From Bacteroides_D sp963543925 (GTDB taxonomy: Bacteria; Bacteroidota; Bacteroidia; Bacteroidales; CAJPTX01), in contig CAUUCP010000029.1 of the NCBI GenBank assembly GCA_963543925.1, positions 1 through 31,535 of the forward strand: a stretch of 31,535 nt of DNA, read 5' to 3'. This document shows, piece after piece, positions 1-10,400 of this stretch. Both the position numbers and the translations under genes were made by a program. The first letter of the stretch is position 1. Every line of letters starts with the position of its first letter. The notes under the pieces were generated by a model that saw only the letters and a program-made list of their open reading frames with translations, ran no database searches and had not been told where the DNA came from.

Positions 1-3000
1 GCCTCGCCCTTGTCGTCTGTGGTGAGTGGCGTGGTAGCCTCTTCGCCCGTAGCCTTATTCTTTACCACAATCTGTGCACCTACGAGCGGCTCAGCGCCTT
101 TCTTCACGGTAAACGATACATGTTGCAACTCGTTGCTGAGCATTGACACCTCTATCGTTTTTTCCTCTTTGTCTACGACCAAATCCTGAGCAGAGAGTGG
201 GGCACAGTCCGCGGCAGTCACCTCGTAGGTATAGTTTTCGGGGAAGAGATCGCAACTAGCCCCTCCGTCAGAACTGGTCGTGAGGAGTGCTATTTCTATG
301 GAAGTCGTCTTGTGTTTCACAACAATTTTAGCCCCTACGACAGGCTTGTTATCCTTCTTCACGGTAAAGAGGAGGTGTGTCGGGGTACTAACTTCCATGG
401 TGACGTCTACTTGCTTTGCATCTTCGCCGACGCTCAACGTACCGATCTTGGTAGCATGCCCCTCGGCAGTCACCATGTAATTGTAGGAACCTGCTGTGAG
501 TAGTAGTTCCGCCTTTCCTTCGAAGTCGGCAACCTTTAGGTCAACACTCTTTTCCCCATTAAATATAGTAATCACAGCTCCGACAAGAGGAGCTTCCCCG
601 ACCTTCACGATAAAGTTTACAGAAGAGAATTGGGTCGCAGCAATCGTCCATCCATACCACTTTCCATCTTCTGGAGTTCCGTCCTGCGCAGCAGCATACT
701 TATTCTTGATTTCAAGGAACTTCTCTTTGCTTACAGCGAGGGTGAGTGTCCGTAGCTCGGGCTTGCTAGCAAATGGGTTCTTATCCTCTTCGATAACAGG
801 GAGCTTCTCGCCTAGAGTAAGTGAGGCTAGTTTGCTACACCCTTCGAAGGCCGCCTCGTCGATTCTGTTGAGCTTTACAGCCACAAGGGAGTCGAGTTCC
901 GTGCATTGGAAAAAGGCTTGCTTTTCTACCCCCTCTAGCGATGGGAGTATGAGAGTGGTAATCCCCGTACAGTGTGCAAAGGCTCTTTCTCCTAAATTAT
1001 TCAGCATAGCGAAATTCACCTTTGTGAGGGAAGTACACCCGTTCAGCGCATAGGAACCAAGGGATTGGAGTCTTGGCGCATAGAAGTTTTTCAAGTTCTT
1101 GCAACCGTAGAGCGCGTATTCTCCGATGGTTTCGACCTTGGGTAGCGACAAGGTTTCTATTTTCTCGAATCCCTTGTATTCGTTGGACTCCTCGTTTTCT
1201 GGGTCTTTGATGATGCGCGTACAGAAGGCGAGGTTACCGACCTTGGTCACAGCAGGGAGTTGGATTGTTTTCAATTCTGCGCAACCATTGAAGCAGAGTT
1301 CTGCGACCTCTTTCAGTTTGGGGAGGTTGATATTCTCCAACATCTTCGAATTCGCAAACGCCCCAGAGCCGACGGTCGTGAGGGCAGGGAGGGCAATCTC
1401 CGAGAGGGCATCGCAACCTTGGAAGGCTTCGTCGGCAATATTCTCGCAACACGGGAGCGCGAGAGAGGTGATAGCCTTGCATCCGTCGAAAGCATTTTTA
1501 CCGATGTAGGTCAGCTGTGGACAGTCGACCTTTTCAAGAGCGTGACAGTTCTTGAAAGCGGCATCGTTAATCGATGTGATCTTATCGGCAAAGGGCACCT
1601 CCTTGAGGGCGGTACAGCCGTTAAAGAGGTCGGCAGGGATTTCGGTAAGCTTGGGTAGGTTGTTGACATTCTCGAGAGCCTTGCATCCCATGAAAGCGCC
1701 CTTGGGAACGCCAGTTGCTTTCAGTTTTGGGAGGATGATCTCCTTGAGGCTCTCACACTTGGAGAATACATTCTGTCCCAGTTCTTCTACGTCCGGGCAT
1801 TCAACCTTTTCAAGAGCCTTAGCTTCTTCAAAAGCTCTTTCTGTAATACGCTTGATCTTAGGAATTCGCACGTATTTGAGATGAGCGCTTGCTATGCCGA
1901 CCTCGGCAGTTTTGGTCTTGTCTATAATGACCATATCCCCAGGCATGGCACCGATGCGTACGGCATCGTTTATGACGAAGCTTTCCAATTGATCTGTTCC
2001 AGAGATGAAGTTCTTGAGATTCGTCCACTCGCCAGTTCCGAAGACCCCAGAAGTGACTTCAATAGAGGTCACCGCCGAGAGATCGGGCGATGTATTGTCA
2101 GTATAGCCTGCATTTTCGATAGCCAATTTCAAAGTAGTTCCTGTTCCCGTTTTTTTCCCGTTCACGGTTACAGTCATCTGGCTTACCTCGTACTCTACGG
2201 AGATGGTCACGGCGCAGTCAGGCATATCGAAGGTACAGTCGTCGATAGAGATGTCGTGCTGTTGGGTATCGCCCGCCTTGGTGTAGTAAATTCTCTTTTC
2301 TATGAACCCATTATGCGCATTAACTGTAAGCTTGACCTTGTCTCCAGCCACGGCGCGTTCGGGTACGGAGATCGTACCGTGCTCAGTAGTGCCAATGGTA
2401 ATTTCATAGGAAATTTTATCAAGAACCTTCCAACCGAAGAAGAGATTGTCTGTCGCATTACCGTCAGCCTTGCTCTCTTTATAGCGCTTAGCGGCTTGGG
2501 TGAGGGCATCGCCTGTGAGGGGTGTACCGTCCTTGTCCACCAAGACAATCGAACGTTCCTCTGGCAACTCGTCAAAGGAATTAGAGACCCCCTCTTTTGT
2601 GAAAACCACGGGGGGATACTCTCCGAGGTAGAGCGTCGTCAGTCTCTTACATCCCGCGAAGGCGTTTTCCTCAATCGTGTGTAAACGGGGGAATTTCAGC
2701 GATTCGATCGATTCGCACCCCATGAGTCCTTCTTTATCGATACGCTCGAGTAATGGGGCTTCTAGGGTCTTTAATGCTGGGTTATTCTTCAGTGCGCTAA
2801 CCCCAAATTGTTTCGTATCGGGGAGGATTGCCTTCTGTAAATGCGAGAGTTGTGCTAGTGCAGCATTTTCAATCTTGGGAAGCTTGTGCAAGTTAATTTC
2901 TCTCGTAGTTCCTGGGAGCGTGCTCCCATTCCCGTTTGTTTGCAAGGCATGCGACGATACTCCAGCGCCGACGGTGATGGAGTGTATATTCATGTAAGCG

Positions 3001-4328
3001 TTATCAAATCCCTGCCCCGTTACGTTGAACTGCTTAGAGAACTGGATGTAGCTTGTGGCAGTAAAAGCACCCTCCTTTACTTCCACACCTATGACTTTAG
3101 TGCGGTACTTGTCGTCGTGAATAGACCCAGTGGATCCCATCTCATGATCGACCTGCGCGAGGATGTCTTTCATCATATTCCCAGTAAAATCATGAGTAAC
3201 GGTCGTGTTCTCGTCCTTTTGCGATGTAAATGTGACCTTTATCTTGTTGTCGACAAAGGAAGCTAGTAGATACACGTCGGACTTCGGCATGACGAAGGTC
3301 ATGTTCTCCTTGTTGAATGGGACTGGTACATTTCCTGGAGTTTGGAAGATTTTTACGGATTCGAGGTCGAGCATATACTGTTTTTTAATCTCGCCCGAGG
3401 TTCCCGCACTACCTCCTCCACTACCAGATTGCGCACTATCAGTCTCTTCTCCAGGGATTGGGATCAATGTTACGAGATCGCCTTCGCTAGGATTCTCGTC
3501 AGAGACCTCCACTTCTCCTTGAGCTGTAGGTGATGGTAGGGCAATGTTGAACGTCTTACTTCCTTCAAAATAGAGTCCCTGCCACTTTCCGTTGGTATTA
3601 TTACTTGCGAGGTAAGCCGCCTTAGCGCTAGCAAACTCCGCTGGAGTGAGGGCAGTTCCATCCTCATGTACCAGCTTTACCACGCAGTCCCCGATATGCT
3701 CTTTCCAATGTACCGCATCGATGGTAACTACTGGAGGGGTTGCCCCGAGTATGAGTAATTCCAAATCACCTTGATTCTCGGTAAAGTTACTAGACCCGAT
3801 CTTCTTGCAACGCGGCATTGAAACTGTTGTCAATGGCTTTTTTCCAGCATCTATGTAACAGAAGACATTCATACCAATTTCCTCTACGTCGAGGAGGTAG
3901 AGTTCCTTCAACGCTTTGAACACATTCTTAAGCACCCCCTCGGGTATCATCTTGACCTTGCAGAAGGTCAGTTTTTCCAAGATAGGGAAGTTAAAAAACG
4001 ACGTATTGTAAGCCGCCCCCTTGAACTCCCCTACGGAGTTTACCGAGGAGGTGATTTCCAATTCGGTAAGTTTTTGGAAGGCTAGGGAGTTGTCCTTGAC
4101 CCAATTCCAGTCGTCAGAGGTGATGTCACCAGCGTTGATGACCAGCTTGGTAATATTCTCCTTGACCTCTTTCTTACTCAAGACATCCTTTAGGGACGCT
4201 TGATTAGAAAAGGGAGTTTCAGTGCCTTCCTTGGTATAGATGCCACCGAGCCCCTCTGCCCAGCCGCGATGCGAAAGCGCAAGAAGGCAACACAGGCCGA
4301 GCGCTAGCGATATGATTGTTCTTTTCAT
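1..4328 (-). CDS. BspA-like leucine-rich-repeat surface protein, C-terminus beyond left edge
   Basis: The reading frame is open from an ATG at 4328 to the left edge (at least 1442 codons); I checked the frame at several points and saw no stop or frameshift. It starts with a signal peptide (MKRTIISLALGLCCLLALS). Three super-modules follow, at about residues 35-360, 363-715 and 718-1225. Each has a beta-rich opening, a stretch of LRRs (22-residue period, pattern AFxGCxxLxxLxLP, best developed in the third) and a closing segment such as GKWYGW or NLFFGWK. The first two then carry an InlB-B-like domain; the first of these has a Ser/Gly-rich insertion near residues 290-315. From about 1230 there are at least three carboxypeptidase-regulatory-like repeats (FTVKKxxxPxVGAxIVVK). 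LRR proteins of the BspA type act in adhesion and host binding; that role is inferred here. Export by T9SS is likely from the paralogous neighbour, but the sorting domain would lie outside the window. Confidence 0.88.
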   Translation of the reverse strand, partial: MKRTIISLALGLCCLLALSHRGWAEGLGGIYTKEGTETPFSNQASLKDVLSKKEVKENITKLVINAGDITSDDWNWVKDNSLAFQKLTELEITSSVNSVGEFKGAAYNTSFFNFPILEKLTFCKVKMIPEGVLKNVFKALKELYLLDVEEIGMNVFCYIDAGKKPLTTVSMPRCKKIGSSNFTENQGDLELLILGATPPVVTIDAVHWKEHIGDCVVKLVHEDGTALTPAEFASAKAAYLASNNTNGKWQGLYFEGSKTFNIALPSPTAQGEVEVSDENPSEGDLVTLIPIPGEETDSAQSGSGGGSAGTSGEIKKQYMLDLESVKIFQTPGNVPVPFNKENMTFVMPKSDVYLLASFVDNKIKVTFTSQKDENTTVTHDFTGNMMKDILAQVDHEMGSTGSIHDDKYRTKVIGVEVKEGAFTATSYIQFSKQFNVTGQGFDNAYMNIHSITVGAGVSSHALQTNGNGSTLPGTTREINLHKLPKIENAALAQLSHLQKAILPDTKQFGVSALKNNPALKTLEAPLLERIDKEGLMGCESIESLKFPRLHTIEENAFAGCKRLTTLYLGEYPPVVFTKEGVSNSFDELPEERSIVLVDKDGTPLTGDALTQAAKRYKESKADGNATDNLFFGWKVLDKISYEITIGTTEHGTISVPERAVAGDKVKLTVNAHNGFIEKRIYYTKAGDTQQHDISIDDCTFDMPDCAVTISVEYEVSQMTVTVNGKKTGTGTTLKLAIENAGYTDNTSPDLSAVTSIEVTSGVFGTGEWTNLKNFISGTDQLESFVINDAVRIGAMPGDMVIIDKTKTAEVGIASAHLKYVRIPKIKRITERAFEEAKALEKVECPDVEELGQNVFSKCESLKEIILPKLKATGVPKGAFMGCKALENVNNLPKLTEIPADLFNGCTALKEVPFADKITSINDAAFKNCHALEKVDCPQLTYIGKNAFDGCKAITSLALPCCENIADEAFQGCDALSEIALPALTTVGSGAFANSKMLENINLPKLKEVAELCFNGCAELKTIQLPAVTKVGNLAFCTRIIKDPENEESNEYKGFEKIETLSLPKVETIGEYALYGCKNLKNFYAPRLQSLGSYALNGCTSLTKVNFAMLNNLGERAFAHCTGITTLILPSLEGVEKQAFFQCTELDSLVAVKLNRIDEAAFEGCSKLASLTLGEKLPVIEEDKNPFASKPELRTLTLAVSKEKFLEIKNKYAAAQDGTPEDGKWYGWTIAATQFSSVNFIVKVGEAPLVGAVITIFNGEKSVDLKVADFEGKAELLLTAGSYNYMVTAEGHATKIGTLSVGEDAKQVDVTMEVSTPTHLLFTVKKDNKPVVGAKIVVKHKTTSIEIALLTTSSDGGASCDLFPENYTYEVTAADCAPLSAQDLVVDKEEKTIEVSMLSNELQHVSFTVKKGAEPLVGAQIVVKNKATGEEATTPLTTDDKGE

Positions 4329-4369
4329 ATATCCACGTTTTTATACGAACTTCATTCATTACAAAGAGA

Positions 4370-4435
4370 ATGGGGTGTGTCAGTGCTACGTTCCTCGCCG
4401 CTTCTAGCGAAAGAATGTACTCTGCCACACCCCAT
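4370..4435 (-). terminator. Long hairpin downstream of the 2030-aa LRR gene
   Basis: A perfect 10-bp inverted repeat, ATGGGGTGTG (4370-4379) and CACACCCCAT (4426-4435), encloses a second imperfect stem around TACGTTCCTCGC and GCGAAAGAATGTA. It starts 18 bp past the stop codon of the upstream LRR gene and ends 41 bp before the start of the next one. A transcription terminator or mRNA 3' stabiliser is the simplest reading. There is no clear U-tract after it. Confidence 0.55.
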
Positions 4436-4453
4436 CCTTCTCAATCGTTACTA

Positions 4454-7400
4454 CTACTTTTTCACCAGTTTGAGTACTTGCTCAGCCCCCTTGTTTGTGG
4501 TCAGGCGTAGGAAGTAGATGCCTGGGACGAGCGTCTGGGTATTTACCGATACCTCCTGCTCGCAATATCCTGCGAGACAACGATTGCCCAAGGCATCAAA
4601 AAGCGCGTAATACAAGCCGTTCTGCACGTCATGCGCTGCGATACGGAGCTCGTTCGTAAAGGGGTTGGGGTAGACGCGTACGCTGGCAAGCTGTGCATCG
4701 ATTACCGCCCCAGATATTTCCTTCTTGAACGTTGCTGTAAAGGTGACATCCGCAGCGAGGGGATAGGTCACGGTCACGCTTCCCTTCTTCTCCTCGGCGA
4801 GCTTGGTTTCCTTTCCATCTACGGTTGCTACGAGGGTTGCGAGCATGTAGCCCTCAGCAGGCGTTGCGATGAGCGTGAGCTCGGTACTAGCGGCGAGCTT
4901 AGCGCCCGTAGCGACCTTGTCTGTCCCATTCTTCACCTCCAACGCACCATTCTCAGGCGTAGCGTAAGTGATGGTGTACAGCGTAACAGGGAGCGCCTCG
5001 AACTCTACCACGAAGGTGACGTTTGCCTCGAGCTTGTAGGTAGCAGAGAAGGTCTTGTCTGTCGTGTTCGCCGTGAGGTCGAGTGTCTTATCCTCCTGCC
5101 CATCTACTTTTGCTACGGCGCTCTTTACCTTGTAACCCTCGGCTGGAGTGAGGATCAGCGTGAGGTTCGTGTTCTTGTCAACCTTCGCGCCCGTGATCAC
5201 ATCCGCCGTGCCGTTCTTTACAACCACTGTACCGTTTTCGGGCTTAGCGGTATAGGTCACGGTGAACTTGGTAGCAGGGATCGCCTCGAACTCTACCACG
5301 AAAGTGACGTTTGCCTCGAGCTTGTAGGTAGCAGAGAAGGTCTTGTCGGTCGTGTTCGCAGTAAGGTCGAGTGTTTTATCCTCCTGCCCCTCTACCTTTG
5401 CTACGGCGCTCTTTACCTTGTAACCCTCGGCTGGAGTGAGGATCAGCGTGAGGTTCGTGTTCTTGTCAACCTTCGAGCCCGTGACCACATCCTCCGTGCC
5501 ATTCTTTACAGCCACTGTACCGTTTTCGGGCTTAGCGGTGTAGGTCACGGTAAACTTGGAGACAAGGTTCTCGATAGCCTCAAACTCTACCTCGAAAGTT
5601 ACGTTTGCCTCGAGCCCGTAGTTAGCAGCGAAGGTCTTGTCTGCTGTATTTTCAGAGAGATGGAGCTTGGTGTCACTCTTCCCCTCTACCTTTGCTACGG
5701 CACTCTTTACCTTGTACCCCTTGGTTGGAGTGAGGATTATAGAGAGGAGCGTATTCTCTTCTACCTGATCCCCCGAGGCTACGACCGTTGCACCGTTCTT
5801 TACTACCACTGTACCGTTGGCAGGCGCAGCAGTGTAAGTAACTGTGTACTTGGTAGCAGGAATTGGTTCAAACTCTACCACGAATTCGACATCTGCCTTG
5901 AGGGAATAAGGCACCATAACGGGTTGTGTACTCCCCTTCGTGGTTGTTGCGAGATCGTTTTCCGCTCCATTTACCACAGCGACAAACTTACGAAGTCTGT
6001 AACCTGCGGTTGGCGTAGCCGTCAGAGATAACGAGGTGTTTTCTGCGAGCTTTATCCCCGAATTGATAGTAGTAGTTCCAGTAGCTACGACCAGTTTGCC
6101 GTACGAACCATCAGTGGGTACCGTTTTATAAGTAACTGTGTACTTTGTCGCCCCACCCGTGGTAGCTGTTTTGAAGGTAGCTGTGAAGGTAACATTCCCC
6201 ACGAGGGTGTATTTTGTTGTCGTTTCTTGCGACTCTCCTTGGAGGAGAAGTAGATCATTCGTAACCCCATCCACATGTGCAGTGAGCTTATCGAGCTCAT
6301 AACCAGATTCGGGTTTAACGACCACGGTAAGTTCAGTATTCGCGTCGAGCGACGTCCCCGTCGAAACGACATTCCCCGTAGCATTCTTCACCACCAGCGA
6401 TCCGTTATCAGGCGCAGTTTCATAAGAGACTGTATAGGTACAGAGTTGGAACTCAACCACGAAGTTGACATTTCCCTCCAGCTTGTAGGAAACAGGCACA
6501 GGATCCTTACTCCCGATCTGCTGTGCCGTAGCGAGCTCTTTTTCCATCCCATCTACCACAGCGACAAACTTACTGAGTTTATAGCCTGATTTTGGCGTTG
6601 CGGTCAAGGACAAGAGTACATTTGAATTGAGGAGTGTTCCCGAGTTCACAGTGGCATCATCGTTCTTTACGAGCAACGATCCATTCGTGGGCATAGCGTA
6701 GGTAACGGTGTACTTTTTTTGACTTACGGAGGCTACGAAGGTAAGGTCTTTGGTAACCGTCTTTTTGCATTCGGTCAGGTCAAGGGGCTCGTCCTCGCCT
6801 TCGATCACCAATTTTGTAACCTCGTATCCATCTTTTCCTGCCACGTTAATAGTGAGTAGATCCCCAGAATTTACGGAGACACCGTTCGCAACACCATTAG
6901 CATCCGCTATATTGTCGGAACTTCCCTCTTTGGTAACCATCCACTCTACGTGCCCTCTGGAAGAGGTGGGGTCTGTCTTGAAGCTCACTTTGTAGGAGAT
7001 ATACGCGAGCTTTACTTCCATATTTTCGCCCGTGTTGGTCACCACCGTACAGGTTTGATTCATCAAAGGTGCACACCCTTCCTTGATAACGTTGTACTTA
7101 TACGTTCCCGCACCCTTGGTAAAGTAGAGCTTTCCTTCTGCATTCGTATACGCCTCTTCTAACACAGCCCCATTCTCGTCCATAAGGGTAACTACAGCGC
7201 CCTCGACTTCCTTACTATCTTTCTTCATACTTACGGTCATAGAGAAGTACGGTGCGACTTCCGTAGGAAGCTTCCACCCGTCCCACGTTGAATTTTCTTT
7301 ATTCTCTGTGTCCTCTTCGTAATTCTCTGTGTCCGCTACGAACTTTGCAAGAATGTCATCAAACGCCTCAGCATCTGGTATGATAACTATCTTACGCCCA

Positions 7401-10400
7401 GCAGCACATTCCTCAGAAGCTCCATTGGTATACCCTTCTGGCCACATGCCTAAGATGAGTGTCGCCAACTTAGTGCAACCCGCAAATGCTTTTTCTCCCA
7501 CTCCATTCAGCTTTAACGTTTTTAGCGTCATCAGCTCTGCACATCCTTCTAAGCCATTCTCCTCGATAGTTTCGAGAGCAGGGAGATCTAGTTTAGTAAG
7601 CGCTACACATCCCTTCAACCCCTGTTTTTCAATCGTAGTGAGTGCAGGAAGAATTAGCGTTTTCAAACCAGAGCATCCTTGTAATCCGTTCTCTTTTATC
7701 GTAGTGAGTTTCTTCAAAGAGAGCTCGGTGAGCGCAGTACAACCTAGTAGCCCAGCCATTTCGATCTCGGTGAGCTCAGGCATTTCTAGTTTACTCAATG
7801 CAATACAGCCCTCAAAAGCATTTTCTCCGAAAGTTTCTAGGAGAGGACATTCGACCTTTGTCATCCCCTTACATTCCTTAAAAGCACTTTCTCCCAAAGA
7901 GGTGAGTGCAGGGAGGTGGATCTCGGTGAGCGCCTCGCACCCCTCAAAAGCATTCTCTCCTACCGTTTCAATCTTCTGATGATTGGGGATGGACGTCAGG
8001 TTCTTACATCCTTGGAATGCGCTTTCGCTTATCGAAGTCACCTCGCTAGGCAAGCCAACTTTCGTGAGTGCCGTACAACCCATAAAGAGTTTTTTCCCAA
8101 ATCCTGTGGAGATGAGGGCTGGCAATTCGATATTGGTAAGCTTCGTACAGTTGGCAAATGCTGCATCGCCGACCGACTGGGTCTTCAGAAGTCGTACGGT
8201 AGTTAACTCAGGAGCTCCTGCAAAGGCGTTGTCCGCTACGGCAGCCAGCTCGGCTTCAATCACGACGGTCGTGAGCTTGGGAGTAGCAAAGATTGGCGTG
8301 TTTGTCGACATATTCCCGAGACCGACCTCTTTCTTTATCGTAAAGGAGGTGAGCTTGGTGAACTTTGACGCATGATCACCCCACTCGTTCCAGTCTTGGA
8401 ATGCACCTGCAACGAACTCAAGCTTTTCTATCTCGCCGAACTTTGCCTTCGGGAAGCCCGCAGCTTCGAGCGCTTTAACAAGCCCATTGCCTGCATAGGT
8501 TGTCGTCGAACCATTGACCGCGATAGTAAGGTCTATCACCTGAAAAACAGCCTTAACGGTGATATTTGCAGCGGGCATCGTAAACTCTTTGGTCGTAGAC
8601 TCTATGGTTTCAGAACCTACCTTATAATAGAGCTTTAAGAATTGAAATCCCGGGTCTGGAGTCACCTCTACCTTGACCAGTTCGTTCTCTGCAGCGAGTC
8701 TTTTCCCCGAGAGTCTTCCATGATCGACACTTCCGCTCGAAGTCCCATCACCGTAGGTAATCTCGTAGAGCCCACTCTGGGGCAGCTTCCAACCATACCA
8801 TACCCCATCGGCGATTCCATCTTCACCATCAAATGTCTTGTGCAACCCGTGGATTTCCTCTTTGGTATAGTTCGACCCATCGGCTTTTACTAAAGAGAGG
8901 TCACGTGTAGCCGCACAACCTTCGAATACATTATTCCCTACTTGTGGCAGTTTTTCACCACAGAGGGTAAGCGCAGCAAATGCGGTACATCCTTTGAAAG
9001 CACTCTCTTTTACCGTGGTAAGGTTCAGAACCTTAAGTGTAGCGAGAGCGGTACATCCCTCACATGCACTATTCTCTAAAGTGGTGAGTAGTGGCGCATC
9101 CAAGTTGACGAGCTTGGTACAGCCAGCGAGTGCACGGAAACCCAAGGTCGTGGTCTGTGGAAGGTGGAGGGTCTCCATCTGGGCATTCTCAAACAATTTG
9201 TTGGGGACGGTCTTGAGATTTGCCAAGGTGATGCTCTTTATCGTCGCAGGAAGGGCAGGTTGAGTCCCTGGGGCAGCCAATTCGTAATGCGCGACATCAG
9301 CGCCTACTTCGATAGCGGTAATCCCAGTGAACTCGGTCGCAAACTTGTCGGAAAGGGTTTTATAGTCCGTAGCATCAAACGTTCCAGCGAGGAAGGTGAT
9401 CTTCGTAACCTGCGCCTTATCAATCCCCGTAAGCTGCGCAAGGATAGCCGCCATGTCGACACCCGTATAGGTCTGGTCGATGGCATTTCCAGAGAACTGC
9501 ACCTTCAGGGTGTTTTGGGTAAAGGTAGCCTTTGCCGTGACGTTACATGCTGGCATGGTGAAGGCGTTGTTCTGCATGGCCACGGCCTCGGTAGGCGTAT
9601 CGCTCTTAAAGAGCTCGAGCTTCTGGAACTGGTAGCCGTGGTTGTGCTTTACATTTAGCGTGATGAGCGTCCCCTCTTTGAAGCTTGTCCCTGCGGGAGA
9701 GACCTCAATACTCCCCCCAGCACTAGGTTCTACCACACAGGAGAGCGTGTACTTCGTGTTGGCTACGTATTCCGCAATCTCAAAGCCCCACCAAAAGTTG
9801 TCGTTGGTGTCGCCATCCTCTACTTCTTTGTAAAGTTTCACAAGAGCATCGTATTTCTCTTTGGAAAGATCCGAACCGTCAGCAGCCGAGAAGGTGAGCT
9901 TGGGGTGACGATCTTTGAATAAATTGTCTCGCCAGTCTTCTCCTTCAAACTGATTTACAGAAACAGCATTCTTATTCTCATTCTCTCCCAAGACCAAGAG
10001 CTGCAAAGCATCGCACCCATAGAACTGCATCTGTCCAAAGGCATTGAGCCGTGGTAGATATAGCTCCTTGAGAGACTTATAATTTTCCGTTGCTCTCTGT
10101 CGAACATCCTTGCAATCTGGCATTGTAATTCGCTCGATGGCAGCAGGAAAAACACCTAATTCCAAGGCTTCTACTTTCGCCACAGTTGCCTCTTTCAAAG
10201 CAGCAAACATGGAAAGAGAAGACATAGCCGCCACCTCGTCCATAGTTGATGCGATATGAAGCTTTTTCAGCGTGGTGAAGGACGTCGCTTTACTTTCTAG
10301 GTATTCCCAGTCCGCCTTTTCAAACTTTCCCCCCGTGAGCTCTAGTTCGGTAATCTCTGGAAGTTTAGCACCCTCGAGTGCCTTTTCAAGAGAGATCGTA

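Noticed and set aside
1881..2684. Plus-strand open frame (267 codons) within the left-edge LRR gene
   Set aside because: The minus-strand LRR frame is continuous through this region; the plus-strand product has no domain and its leucine content mirrors the opposite strand.
4631..6031. Long plus-strand open frame (466 codons) antisense to the InlB-like repeats
   Set aside because: It lies entirely inside the 2030-aa gene on the other strand and its repeated pattern only mirrors the sense repeats. It has no recognisable domain or signal peptide.
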